Below are positions 8,657 to 17,107 of a DNA stretch of 64,000 bases, one piece after another. Where the stretch lies: positions 62,001 through 126,000 of IMG/VR virus record IMGVR_UViG_3300032294_002710, one strand, 5' to 3'. The DNA comes from a virus. The position numbers were made by a program, and so were the translations under genes. Under the pieces are notes generated by a model. The model saw nothing but the letters and a program-made list of their open reading frames with translations. It made no database searches and had not been told where the DNA came from. Numbering within the stretch: the first letter of the stretch is position 1; each line of letters starts with the position of its first letter.

Positions 8657-9002
8657 ACCTAACATCTTTGGTACTAAGATTAGTACTATAAATGCGAGGC
8701 TCGTTGCTAATCAAAATATTAGTACCGATGATGTTACTAAAATTAATAATCTCCATAAGTTGAGAAATTGTTATCTCTCTCTTATGGAGATTAATGATGA
8801 TAAAGATGATTTGAAATACCTGTCTGGTATAATTACTCAAATTGATTTTCAATTGCAAAAACTTTGGAAATTTAAAGAAGATTCTCTTTATCACAGATTT
8901 TGGGAACTTCCTAAGTGTGAATGTCCTAAGTCGGACAATCGTGATGTCTATGGTACAGGTCATAGATATATCAATCCGAATTGTAAATTACACGGTGACT
9001 AA
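8637..9002 (+). CDS. Hypothetical protein with Cys/His C-terminus, 121 aa
   Basis: I prefer the ATG at 8637, which overlaps the end of acb1 by 20 nt, over an upstream ATG at 8610. The C-terminus holds C-E-C-P, an NRD-x-x-GTGHR stretch and N-C-K-L-H-G, a likely zinc-binding tail that I recall from other phage proteins of unknown function. It sits between the anti-CBASS gene and a DNA glycosylase and is probably co-transcribed with acb1. Confidence 0.6.
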   Translation: MILKSSKPNIFGTKISTINARLVANQNISTDDVTKINNLHKLRNCYLSLMEINDDKDDLKYLSGIITQIDFQLQKLWKFKEDSLYHRFWELPKCECPKSDNRDVYGTGHRYINPNCKLHGD

Positions 9003-9064
9003 ATTATCCTAAACATTAAAACAATTTCTGGGGTTTTCTGTATAACCTTTAGTAAAATAAAGTT

Positions 9065-9874
9065 ATGCCAGAAGCTCCAGAAATTCGTATTATGTCTGAT
9101 TTTATAAATCAGAATTCTAAAAATTTTAGATTTAAAAAACTTTTTCACGTAGAAAAGGGAAATAATCCTATTGACTCCAATTATGATCAGTATAATGTTT
9201 CTGCTGATTTTTATGGAAAACAACTTCAATTAAATTTTTATAATCGACTTGGTGAATCTATGAATATTTCGGTATTCATGGGTATGTCGGGAAATTGGAA
9301 ATTAGTATCAACCGAGTCTTGGTCTGATACTAAATTTACTCGTATGCGTCTTGATAGAGAAGATGGTATGAGTCTTCTTTTGTATGGTGGGTATATGGGT
9401 CCAAAGTATAAAATAGGTGGTTTCAATACAAAAAGGGGATTTGATATCGTAAAAGATTTTGATAAGTTTAAGAGTAATGTTTTAGATAACCTATCTACCA
9501 AAGTATTTGATAAACCTATTTGTGAAATGCTTTTAGACCAACGATACTTTGACGGTGTTGGTAATTATATAAGAAGTACAATACTTTATTATTTAGATGT
9601 TAATCCATTTGAATCAGCCAGATCTGTTATTAAAAACAATCCACGCATTTTTGATATGTGTAAGGAGGTTATTGAAAAATCTTACAGTTTAAATGGTGGT
9701 CAGTTAAGAGATTGGCAGAATCCAAATCCAAATTTAAGCTCTACTGAATTTCTTGATTGGGTTTTTTATCAAAAAGGAATTTCTTGTGAAGATAAGACTG
9801 GAAGAACATTCTGGTTTAGTGAAAAATGGGCAGATGAGTGTCCATATAAAATCAAACAACTATTATGGAATTAA
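9065..9874 (+). CDS. Fpg/Nei-family DNA glycosylase
   Basis: 269 aa. The mature N-terminus is P-E-A-P-E, with the catalytic Pro and Glu of the family. A lysine in YGKQLQL matches the conserved beta-turn lysine, and FDGVGNYIRSTILY is the helix-two-turn-helix signature. The C-terminal hairpin has TGRTFWF with one upstream and one downstream cysteine rather than four, so it looks like a zincless finger of the NEIL1/plant Fpg kind. It should excise oxidised bases and nick the strand. The gene overlaps the thioesterase gene by 10 nt. Confidence 0.85.
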   Translation: MPEAPEIRIMSDFINQNSKNFRFKKLFHVEKGNNPIDSNYDQYNVSADFYGKQLQLNFYNRLGESMNISVFMGMSGNWKLVSTESWSDTKFTRMRLDREDGMSLLLYGGYMGPKYKIGGFNTKRGFDIVKDFDKFKSNVLDNLSTKVFDKPICEMLLDQRYFDGVGNYIRSTILYYLDVNPFESARSVIKNNPRIFDMCKEVIEKSYSLNGGQLRDWQNPNPNLSSTEFLDWVFYQKGISCEDKTGRTFWFSEKWADECPYKIKQLLWN

Positions 9875-10320
9875 TAACAACTTACATTTGTAAAAAAGGT
9901 GATATTGGTGTGCATGACAATATGTTTGGTGGTACATTAATGTCACTAATTGATGATGCTGCGGCTTCTTATGCGGCTCAAATATGTGATACACCAAGAA
10001 TTGTTACTATTAAAATTGATGAATTAGTTTTTAAAAGACCAGTTAAGGTCGGTAGTTTAATTAAAATCTATGGAAAGGTTGTAGAGTTTGGTAGAACTTC
10101 TGTTTCTTTATATATCGAGGTTAGGAAACATAATGTTTATACTGGAGAACAAGAAGTTGTGACACATACAAATATAAAATTTGTTCGCATAGACGAAGAA
10201 GGAAATTCTATTCCTATTTCTGAAAGAGTTAAGGTTAGATATTCTGATAGAGTTAAACAATTTGGTAAAGGACTTATTTCAAATGAAGAAAAAAATTGTT
10301 TAAATGAAATCACAAATTAA
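9865..10320 (+). CDS. Hotdog-fold acyl-CoA thioesterase (YciA-like)
   Basis: 151 aa. The N-terminal segment GVHDNMFGGTLMSLIDDAAASYA is the hotdog helix with the catalytic Asp, as in YciA-type acyl-CoA thioesterases, followed by beta strands (VTIKIDELVFKRPVKVGSLI). It should release CoA from acyl-CoA in the cytoplasm. It is translationally coupled on both sides (10-nt overlap with the glycosylase, 17-nt overlap with the next small gene). Why it sits in a DNA metabolism run is unclear. Confidence 0.78.
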   Translation: MELITTYICKKGDIGVHDNMFGGTLMSLIDDAAASYAAQICDTPRIVTIKIDELVFKRPVKVGSLIKIYGKVVEFGRTSVSLYIEVRKHNVYTGEQEVVTHTNIKFVRIDEEGNSIPISERVKVRYSDRVKQFGKGLISNEEKNCLNEITN

Positions 10321-10510
10321 TAAAAAAAATGTTCAAAATATTGGTGAACATTATGGATTAGATATTGAGGCAGAATTAACATCAATGCTATCTGATGAAT
10401 TGGCTAAATCAATAGATGCTGAAATTATGAAGAATCTATTTGGTAGTGATAAGAAGAAGGATAAAATTAATAGAATATTAGAAAAAATTAAAAAATTTGA
10501 AAATGATTAA
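10304..10510 (+). CDS. Small helical protein, 68 aa
   Basis: Not recognised. It is predicted to be all-helical, with an acidic middle (LDIEAELTSMLSDELAKSID) and a basic tail ending in KINRILEKIKKFEND. The tail matches those of two other small proteins here (26178-26462 and 40625-40822). It overlaps both neighbours, so it is part of the operon ending in thyA. Confidence 0.6.
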   Translation: MKSQINKKNVQNIGEHYGLDIEAELTSMLSDELAKSIDAEIMKNLFGSDKKKDKINRILEKIKKFEND

Positions 10511-11333
10511 AGCTGATAAGTATTATATAAATAATCTTGTAAATATTATGAGTGGGGGATCTTTTGATGAGAATCCAAGACCAAAATGGTCGGATGGTAT
10601 CTCAGCACACTCAAAATTTATCACACAAGTATTTGAAGAGTATGATATATCTAAAGGTGAATTTCCAATTACTACACTGAGAAATACAGCTATTAAAACC
10701 GGAATTAAAGAAGTTCTTTGGATTTATCAGAAACAAACCAGTTCATTAAAAGTGGCTCGTGAGATGGGTATTAATTGGTGGGATGAGTGGAATATAGGTG
10801 ATGATACTATCGGTCAACGATATGGCGCTACAATTCAAAGATATGACTTAATGAATAAGTTATTAAAAAGTCTTAAAGAAGATCCGTTTTCTAGAAGACA
10901 TATTATTAATATGTATCAAGAGTCTGATATGAACGAGACAAAAGGATTACATCCTTGTGCATTTGAGACCCTATGGTCTGTTAGAAAAATTGATGGTAAT
11001 TTTTATCTTGATTTAACTCTTAATCAAAGAAGTAATGATTATATAATGGCTGGATATATAAATAAGATACAATATGTTGCCTTACAAATGATGGTCGCTT
11101 CTCATTTAGGATATAAACCAGGTAAATTCTGTCACTTTGTTCAGAATTTACACATTTATGATAGACATTTTGAGGCGGCTAATGAGATATTAGATAGGAG
11201 ATCAACAAATAAACAACCAAGTATATCATTAAAATCAGATAAGAACTTCTATGATTTTACAATAGAAGACTTTGAAATACATAATACAGATGGTATTAAA
11301 AAGCTAAGTTTTGATTTAGAAATAGCTGTTTAA
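10503..11333 (+). CDS. thyA: Thymidylate synthase (ThyA)
   Basis: 276 aa from the ATG at 10503, which overlaps the previous stop by 8 nt. Family signatures are visible: the catalytic cysteine in LHPCAFETLW, NQRSNDYIMAG (nucleotide-binding Arg/Ser/Asn-Asp), and a C-terminal HIYDRH. It methylates dUMP to dTMP with methylene-tetrahydrofolate in the cytoplasm. The usual P-C-H is P-C-A here, a common variant in phage-like ThyA. Together with NrdA/NrdB and MazG-like and NUDIX proteins it supplies deoxynucleotides for replication. Confidence 0.93.
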   Translation: MIKADKYYINNLVNIMSGGSFDENPRPKWSDGISAHSKFITQVFEEYDISKGEFPITTLRNTAIKTGIKEVLWIYQKQTSSLKVAREMGINWWDEWNIGDDTIGQRYGATIQRYDLMNKLLKSLKEDPFSRRHIINMYQESDMNETKGLHPCAFETLWSVRKIDGNFYLDLTLNQRSNDYIMAGYINKIQYVALQMMVASHLGYKPGKFCHFVQNLHIYDRHFEAANEILDRRSTNKQPSISLKSDKNFYDFTIEDFEIHNTDGIKKLSFDLEIAV

Positions 11334-11351
11334 AAAAATTAATAAAACAAT

Positions 11352-11843
11352 ATGCAAGAAGAATTAGACCCAATTTATGAACTTATAGTTTCACAGGTTA
11401 AAAATATAGACCGTGATGATTTAACAGATGATGTTGATCAAGGTCCAAAATCTAATCAAGTTGAAAAACAAATGGTTTATATCTGGATTAGGCTTTATAT
11501 AAAAGAAGAATTGTCTGATATAAAAGAAGGTGATGACTTTAGTATTAAGTATTTACCATCTGGTGAGAAATTGATGACAAAGTTTATTTGTTTCGGAAAA
11601 AAGAACTCATTTAAAGATGCTGAAGACTTCAATCAAATTCAAATTACAACTGAGGATGATACTAAATGTTTGTGTTTAATGGTTAATGAAGATGAAATTC
11701 AAACTGGTGAACATATTCCATTTATTAGATCGCTATTTAAAGTTTCAAAACACTTTGAATATCAAGTTTATTTGAGAGAAGAATTGGAATTTAAAAACGA
11801 GAGAACTGGTCAATCTGTTGAATATATTGATTGTGATTTCTAA
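11352..11843 (+). CDS. Hypothetical acidic protein, 163 aa
   Basis: Not recognised. Acidic and soluble, with an internal strand-rich segment (FSIKYLPSGEKLMTKFICFG). It follows thyA by 18 nt and is probably co-transcribed with it. There is no signal peptide or metal motif. Confidence 0.62.
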   Translation: MQEELDPIYELIVSQVKNIDRDDLTDDVDQGPKSNQVEKQMVYIWIRLYIKEELSDIKEGDDFSIKYLPSGEKLMTKFICFGKKNSFKDAEDFNQIQITTEDDTKCLCLMVNEDEIQTGEHIPFIRSLFKVSKHFEYQVYLREELEFKNERTGQSVEYIDCDF

Positions 11844-11882
11844 TTACAGAGTATAGATTGAAGAAAAAATAAATCAATTTTT

Positions 11883-12077
11883 ATGATACAATGTAAAATA
11901 AAAGAACTTAAAGAAATTAACAAATTGATTGACCTGAGAAGCTCAAGTGATATATCAATTGAAAGTCATAAGGAAAAAAGAGACCAATTGATTTCTGAAC
12001 TTGAAGAGGAGTTGATGAAATTAAATGACTTTGATAACTGGAAAGAATGGAAAAACTTTCAAATTTTTGATTTTTAG
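11883..12077 (+). CDS. Short coiled-coil protein, 64 aa
   Basis: Predicted to be a helical hairpin rich in Lys/Glu with a heptad-like pattern of Ile/Leu, and an aromatic tail (WKEWKNFQIFDF). Not recognised. It converges with the minus-strand gene at 12074, with overlapping stops. Confidence 0.5.
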   Translation: MIQCKIKELKEINKLIDLRSSSDISIESHKEKRDQLISELEEELMKLNDFDNWKEWKNFQIFDF

Positions 12078-12484
12078 TCTCTAAAAACAAAAACAAATCT
12101 TGATGTTCCTATTCCGAATGATTGTAAATATTGATTTCCGTAGGCTGTTAATAATTCACAATTAAATTCGGATTGAAATCTTTTTAATAAATCTTCACAA
12201 TCTTGATTAAATTCATACAATGTTGTATAGAAGTCATTTGGTCCAGATAGGTCGCAGTGTATTATTAAATTGACATCTTTAATGTTTTTAATATGCTTTC
12301 CTATATTTATCCTACTATGATAGTCTCTAACGTTATAAGATTTAATAAACGAGTATCTAATATCGTTTGAATCTATTGAGTTTTCAACCATATCCCATTT
12401 ATCAACAAGATCTTGAAATATATCTTTTATTTCTTCGATGTTTGGATTATTTGAGAAACTTTCAAATTTTGAAATAATATACAT
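12074..12484 (-). CDS. Hypothetical protein with aromatic leader, 136 aa
   Basis: A soluble alpha/beta protein without recognised domain. The N-terminus MYIISKFESFSNN fits the capsid-targeting-like leader family, and a TATATATA-rich element lies directly upstream on the minus strand (12487-12502). It may therefore be a virion-packaged protein expressed late. Confidence 0.62.
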   Translation of the reverse strand: MYIISKFESFSNNPNIEEIKDIFQDLVDKWDMVENSIDSNDIRYSFIKSYNVRDYHSRINIGKHIKNIKDVNLIIHCDLSGPNDFYTTLYEFNQDCEDLLKRFQSEFNCELLTAYGNQYLQSFGIGTSRFVFVFRD

Positions 12485-12486
12485 GA

Positions 12487-12502
12487 CATATATATAAAAT
12501 TA
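12487..12502 (-). promoter_or_regulatory. TATATATA late-like promoter element
   Basis: The AT-only element lies 3-18 nt before the minus-strand ATG at 12484. It is the same general element as before other leader-bearing genes. The promoter role is inferred from position. Confidence 0.3.
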
Positions 12503-12512
12503 AAAAGCAAAC

Positions 12513-14054
12513 GTGTTAGTAGATACTCAATATTTAATAAATCATAGAAAACTAGTTGTTAGTTATGTTGATAAGTCAGGTGATATTAAGTTAAAATATT
12601 TTGATTGGCAAACTCCTCTTAAATATGTAACTTGTGAGGATAACGATCCCCAGAGACATCCAGATTATAAATCTTGGGATGGAAAGCATGTTAAGCAGAT
12701 AGAGGTAAATCATCCAGATCGATATGCAGTTTATGAATTTCTTGATGCTCTTCCAGAAAAAGAGAAAGAGGAAATTTTTGAATTTAATCTTCCTAAGATA
12801 TTTTTTATAGATATCGAGACTGAGATAATTGATGGATTTCCAGAGGCTGCTGATATAAAAGATGCCGCTGGAAATGTTATTAAAGAAGGTGCCTCTACAC
12901 AAGTTTTATCTATATCTATTGTTTATGACGATAAAATAATTCTTTTGGGGTTGAAAGATATGCCTCAAGATATGCAGGATCGTATAATAAACAATAGTAA
13001 TAAATATTTTGAAAAGTCAAAAGTTGAATACAAATTCAAATATGTTAGATATGAAAGTGAATTTGATATGATGTATGACTTTTTTCATAAGATGGTTCCA
13101 AAAATGCCACTTATAACCGGTTGGAACTTCTTAAACTATGACTGGTTATACTTAGTAAATAGATCTAGAAAGATATCAAAATGGGTAAATGGAAAAGAGA
13201 TAAAAATAGACCCAGCCGTTTCATCTCCAACTAAAAGATTAAATAAAGTTTGGTCAACTGATTATGAAGTTCCAGCTCATAGAATGATATTCGACTACAT
13301 GCAACTGTATGAAATTTGTGACACATCTATTAAGGTTAAAGAAAGCTCATCATTGGATTTTGTTTCAAATAAGTTAGTTGGTGTGGATAAAATTAAATAT
13401 TCCGGCTCTCTCCAAAAACTTTATGAAGACGACTTTGAAACTTTTATGTATTATAACGCTGTTGACTCCGTTTTGGTGCAAAAGATACATGAAGCCAGAA
13501 ATTATATTTCTATTATTTTCGCTATTTCTGCCCTTGCTAGAATTCGTGTTGTAGATATTGTGTCTCAGATGAATAATGCTCTTGGTTCACTTGCTATCAC
13601 TGAAGGTGTGCTCAGAAATAGATTCCGAGATATGGAAAACATTATCTTATTTAAAGACGAAAATGCTGTTCGTGGTGGTGAATCAGGAATTGCTGGTGGT
13701 TGGGTAAAAGATCCAGTTGTTGGTATGAATAAGTGGTGTGTTATTTATGACTTTGCCTCACTTTATCCTACAACTCAACTTCAGTTCTTTATCGCACCAG
13801 AAACATTTGTTGGTGTTAAAACTGAACAAGAAGCTGACTACTGTTTCAATGGTAATCAGAGAATTAAAATTGATTTAGATAAACACGTTGTCTGTGTAAA
13901 TGGTGTTGTCTTCGAGAAGAGATATTCACCAACACTGAAGATGTTGGATGATGTCTACGCTGACCGTAAAAAGAATAAGAAAATCATGATGGCTAAAAAA
14001 GAAGAGTATAAAGCTGTTATGGATGAAATAAAAAAATTAGAAGCCGAATTATAA
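12513..14054 (+). CDS. Family B DNA polymerase, N-terminal half (split polymerase)
   Basis: 513 aa from a GTG. The order is that of T4 gp43: an N-terminal domain, exonuclease motif I (FFIDIETE near residue 98), Exo II (NFLNYD near 204), Exo III (YNAVD near 314) and polymerase motif A (YDFASLYP near 412). The protein then ends in a helical KK-x-E-rich tail near the fingers. Motif B (K-x3-N-S-x-Y-G) and motif C (D-T-D) are missing, against a usual length near 900. The following DNA encodes a different helicase gene, so the second half must be elsewhere. This recalls the split gene 43 of some Aeromonas T4-like phages. Confidence 0.88.
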   Translation: MLVDTQYLINHRKLVVSYVDKSGDIKLKYFDWQTPLKYVTCEDNDPQRHPDYKSWDGKHVKQIEVNHPDRYAVYEFLDALPEKEKEEIFEFNLPKIFFIDIETEIIDGFPEAADIKDAAGNVIKEGASTQVLSISIVYDDKIILLGLKDMPQDMQDRIINNSNKYFEKSKVEYKFKYVRYESEFDMMYDFFHKMVPKMPLITGWNFLNYDWLYLVNRSRKISKWVNGKEIKIDPAVSSPTKRLNKVWSTDYEVPAHRMIFDYMQLYEICDTSIKVKESSSLDFVSNKLVGVDKIKYSGSLQKLYEDDFETFMYYNAVDSVLVQKIHEARNYISIIFAISALARIRVVDIVSQMNNALGSLAITEGVLRNRFRDMENIILFKDENAVRGGESGIAGGWVKDPVVGMNKWCVIYDFASLYPTTQLQFFIAPETFVGVKTEQEADYCFNGNQRIKIDLDKHVVCVNGVVFEKRYSPTLKMLDDVYADRKKNKKIMMAKKEEYKAVMDEIKKLEAEL

Positions 14055-14058
14055 TTCG

Positions 14059-14066
14059 TATATTTG
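14059..14066 (+). promoter_or_regulatory. TAnnTTTG promoter, DinG-like helicase gene
   Basis: TATATTTG begins 4 nt after the polymerase stop codon and ends 6 nt before the ATG at 14073, giving a near-leaderless transcript. Confidence 0.65.
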
Positions 14067-14072
14067 TAAAAT

Positions 14073-15740
14073 ATGTCACTAAAAAAAGATTTACTTAAAT
14101 ATCAGCCTCGCAAAGAGCAACAAGAATGTATCGATTTTATCGATTCTGAATATAAAAAGAATAAGGAAAATAAATTCTTCCTTCTTAATCTACCGGTGGG
14201 TACTGGAAAATCACACTTAGCATTGATGATTGCTGATTGGTATTTGAAAAATGTCAATGGTAATGCTAAATTTGACGTTATTACAAATAGTAAGATTCTT
14301 CAAGATCAATATGTAGAGACATATGATTCTATTAACGATTTAAAAGGTAAAGAAAATTATGAGTGTGCTCAGTATTCTTGTTCTTGTGCACAAGGTAATG
14401 AATTTAATAGACTAAATAAGTCAAGTTGTGAATTTTGTCCACATTCATCTGCTAGAGATGGATATGTATCAGGTAGAATGTCTTTGACCAATTTTTATCT
14501 TTACATTCTTTTCCAACTCTATATGACAAAAATGATGGACGCTAGAGGTGGTAATGTATTGATAGTAGATGAAGCACATGATTTTGATGATGTGATGTCT
14601 GATTTCATCACGATTAAAATAACAGAAACGGTTGTTAAGAGATTAAAGTTCTCTAATGAAGATAAGATTATAAAAGAACTTAAAAAAATCACTACTATTA
14701 GTGGTTATATTGATTTTCTAAAAGAGCTGCAAGGTGAGATTGCCACCACTATATCAGATGTTGAGAGAACACTGAATGCTGAGAAGAGAAATGTTAAGTC
14801 GGTTAAAAGAGAAAATGCTGTTAATAAGGTCTTGGGTGGTAAGAACTCAGATATTAAGTTAATGCAAGTTATTACAGATCTACAACAATATCAGTCTAAA
14901 ATTGAAATTTTCTTAAATGAGTATAAGGCAAATCCTAATAATTGGGTATTAGAGTCAAATTATAATGAAAAGACTAAACAGAAGGAACTATCATTAGAAC
15001 CAATTTGGGCGTTTGACTACCTTGATAAGTATGTTTTCTCTAAGTATGATATGGTATTTCTAATGTCTGGAACTATTTTAGATAAAAGTCTATTTTGTCA
15101 ACTTAATGGTTTAGATGTTGAAAAGGCTGTTTATTACTCAATTGAATCTCCTTTCCCTGTTAAAAATAGACCAATATACTATATGCCATTAGGAAAGATG
15201 TCATATAAATCGAAAGAAGAGACTTTTAAAAACTATGTTCCCTTTCTTCAGAAGATATTGAATAAATATCCTGATAAGAAAGGTATAATTCATAGTAACT
15301 CTTTTGAACTAGCCAGTTGGATTGCTCGTGATGTTAAAGATCCAAGATTGGTATATCACGACTCTTCTAATAAAGATTTAGTTCTACAAGAACATTACGC
15401 TACTGACAAACCAACTGTTATAGTATCTCCGAGTATGGATACAGGCGTGAGTTTTGATGATGATAAGGCTAGATTTCAAGTGATTGCTAAAATTCCTTAT
15501 CCAAGTTTGGCTTCTCAAAAGAATAAATTAAGACAGAAGAATAACCCAGAGTGGTATACTTGGAAAACAATTTCTGGACTTATTCAAATGACAGGAAGAG
15601 CAGTTAGATCAAGTGAGGATTATGCTGATACTATTATAATTGATGGATCTTTTTCAGACCTATTGAAATACTCTGGTCAATATTTTCCACATTGGTTTCA
15701 AGAGGCGATTAAAAAGGTTAATGTTAAGATTAATGTCTAA
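14073..15740 (+). CDS. DinG/XPD-like SF2 DNA helicase
   Basis: 555 aa. Walker A PVGTGKSH lies near residue 41. A four-cysteine iron-sulfur cluster region spans about 97-122 (C-x4-C-x-C, later C-x2-C). The DEAH box VDEAHDF lies near 165, and motif VI QMTGRAVRS near 506. These are the marks of the XPD/DinG family of 5'-3' helicases with a 4Fe-4S domain. It probably unwinds D-loops or R-loops during phage replication and recombination. It has its own host-type promoter directly behind the split polymerase gene. Confidence 0.87.
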   Translation: MSLKKDLLKYQPRKEQQECIDFIDSEYKKNKENKFFLLNLPVGTGKSHLALMIADWYLKNVNGNAKFDVITNSKILQDQYVETYDSINDLKGKENYECAQYSCSCAQGNEFNRLNKSSCEFCPHSSARDGYVSGRMSLTNFYLYILFQLYMTKMMDARGGNVLIVDEAHDFDDVMSDFITIKITETVVKRLKFSNEDKIIKELKKITTISGYIDFLKELQGEIATTISDVERTLNAEKRNVKSVKRENAVNKVLGGKNSDIKLMQVITDLQQYQSKIEIFLNEYKANPNNWVLESNYNEKTKQKELSLEPIWAFDYLDKYVFSKYDMVFLMSGTILDKSLFCQLNGLDVEKAVYYSIESPFPVKNRPIYYMPLGKMSYKSKEETFKNYVPFLQKILNKYPDKKGIIHSNSFELASWIARDVKDPRLVYHDSSNKDLVLQEHYATDKPTVIVSPSMDTGVSFDDDKARFQVIAKIPYPSLASQKNKLRQKNNPEWYTWKTISGLIQMTGRAVRSSEDYADTIIIDGSFSDLLKYSGQYFPHWFQEAIKKVNVKINV

Positions 15741-16470
15741 GTGATTTAAATATAGTCACACATTTTTCAATAGCTTCTATACCTTTTTGGTCAAATTTAA
15801 ATTGTTTAGATTTAGCACTTTCAACTAAATTTGAGTCTTGATATTTTGATTTTTCACTATCAGGTATTGACCATAAATTCACAACAGCCCATTCATCCTG
15901 AGACATTACTATTGCTGATAGTTCTTTTTTATGTGTGGATATAAAATCATCTAATGATCCTTTTTCAAAGGTTATTGTAAATCCTGCTGGAATACTTCCT
16001 TGTTGTTCTTTATTGATGTCTAATTTTAGAATTGTTCTTAAATTTCGATATTCACTACTATTTTCAATACTGGGTATCATAGATTCAGTGTCCCACTCAT
16101 AAAACTGTAGACCTAAAACTTTTTCTACATACTCTTTAAACTCTTCAAATGACTTTACATCTTTATTAGATGGTGCCTCATTATCTCTGAATTTTAACAT
16201 AAATTGACAATAGTGCTTACCATCCAATATACCCATATAAACATGTAGTTTATCATTTATAGATTCATATCCAATTGATGTCATTCTATTATTCAATTCA
16301 ATAACATCTTTCATGAATTGAATTCTATCTGTTTCAAATATTCTACCTGTTATTGTTATAAATCCTTGAAATACATCAGAATCCATTTCATATCCTGAAT
16401 CTTTAAGGTCTAATAAAAGGTCATCAATTTCTTGTTTAGAAAGTGACTCATTGAATTTTATAATTCTCAT
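15730..16470 (-). CDS. Hypothetical protein with aromatic leader, 246 aa
   Basis: Not recognised. The N-terminus MRIIKFNESLSKQE fits the leader family (FNE site). A TTAATATATA element lies 5 nt before the start. It is convergent with the DinG-like helicase gene and overlaps its end by 11 nt. Soluble, with no metal or catalytic motif visible. Confidence 0.65.
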   Translation of the reverse strand: MRIIKFNESLSKQEIDDLLLDLKDSGYEMDSDVFQGFITITGRIFETDRIQFMKDVIELNNRMTSIGYESINDKLHVYMGILDGKHYCQFMLKFRDNEAPSNKDVKSFEEFKEYVEKVLGLQFYEWDTESMIPSIENSSEYRNLRTILKLDINKEQQGSIPAGFTITFEKGSLDDFISTHKKELSAIVMSQDEWAVVNLWSIPDSEKSKYQDSNLVESAKSKQFKFDQKGIEAIEKCVTIFKSLRH

Positions 16471-16474
16471 AGAG

Positions 16475-16484
16475 TATATATTAA
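16475..16484 (-). promoter_or_regulatory. TTAATATATA late-like promoter element
   Basis: Minus-strand TTAATATATA between the ATG at 16470 and the terminator at 16491. This is a clear case of the element standing alone in an intergenic gap of about 50 nt. Confidence 0.45.
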
Positions 16485-16490
16485 AACAAA

Positions 16491-16515
16491 AAACCCACTC
16501 ATTTGAGTGGGTTTT
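16491..16515. terminator. Intrinsic terminator
   Basis: AAACCCACTC-ATTT-GAGTGGGTTTT, a 9-bp stem. It lies just after the minus-strand gene at 16519-17037 and probably ends that transcript. Confidence 0.8.
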
Positions 16516-16518
16516 GAT

Positions 16519-17037
16519 TTATTTCTTTTTAGCTTCAATCGCTTTTCTTAAACCTTCTGGTAGTTTTTTCTGTGCTGCTGTGAGACCTTTTCCTTCTTTC
16601 TTATCTTCTTTAGCATCTTTAGCTGCTTTTTTCATAGATTCTTCTTTATCTCCGTCTTTGTCTAAATCTAAGAAATCTGGTTTAGATTTCTTTTTACCTT
16701 TTTTATATGAATTATTTTTAGCCTCGAAACTCATAATATGTCTTCCTTCTTCTGAAAATGATGGTACATCACCTTCCTCTTCTTCTGAAGAGTCATAAAG
16801 ATCTTCTCTATTAAAATCACCTTCTTCTTCGTCTGAAGCAAATGCGTCTTCACGATCCCAATCTCCTTCTTCCGAAGAAATTTCATCAGGCATAACATCT
16901 GACAATTCTTCATCAGAATCAAAATCAGTTTCCATTTCTCCTGATCTCATTTTTTTAGCGTAGTCAATAAATTCTTGCTCATCAGAATCAACATCTGGAG
17001 AAAGATAAAAGTTTTCGAATTTTTTTAAGTGTTTCAT
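16519..17037 (-). CDS. Acidic/basic low-complexity virion-type protein, 172 aa
   Basis: The N-terminus MKHLKKFENF is the aromatic leader, nearly identical to that of the gene at 59448. Residues about 20-105 are extremely rich in Asp/Glu. The C-terminus is basic and holds an EF-hand-like DLDKDGDK followed by MKKAAKDAKE and LTAAQKKLPEGL, a tail I recall from proteins of T4-like marine phages. The charge pattern suits a scaffold or internal core protein. A terminator follows, and a TTAATATATA element lies about 30 nt upstream. Confidence 0.65.
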   Translation of the reverse strand: MKHLKKFENFYLSPDVDSDEQEFIDYAKKMRSGEMETDFDSDEELSDVMPDEISSEEGDWDREDAFASDEEEGDFNREDLYDSSEEEEGDVPSFSEEGRHIMSFEAKNNSYKKGKKKSKPDFLDLDKDGDKEESMKKAAKDAKEDKKEGKGLTAAQKKLPEGLRKAIEAKKK

Positions 17038-17058
17038 ATAAAGGTTTTTTATTTTAAT

Positions 17059-17068
17059 TATATATTAA
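17059..17068 (-). promoter_or_regulatory. TTAATATATA late-like promoter element
   Basis: Minus-strand TTAATATATA about 22-31 nt upstream of the ATG at 17037. Confidence 0.4.
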
Positions 17069-17107
17069 ACAATTTATTTCAAATTATTGATTTTTATATA
17101 TAATAAG

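Noticed and set aside
14054-14073. Frameshift explaining the short DNA polymerase
   Set aside because: The DNA after the stop is a promoter and then a different gene; no polymerase motif B or C occurs in any frame nearby.
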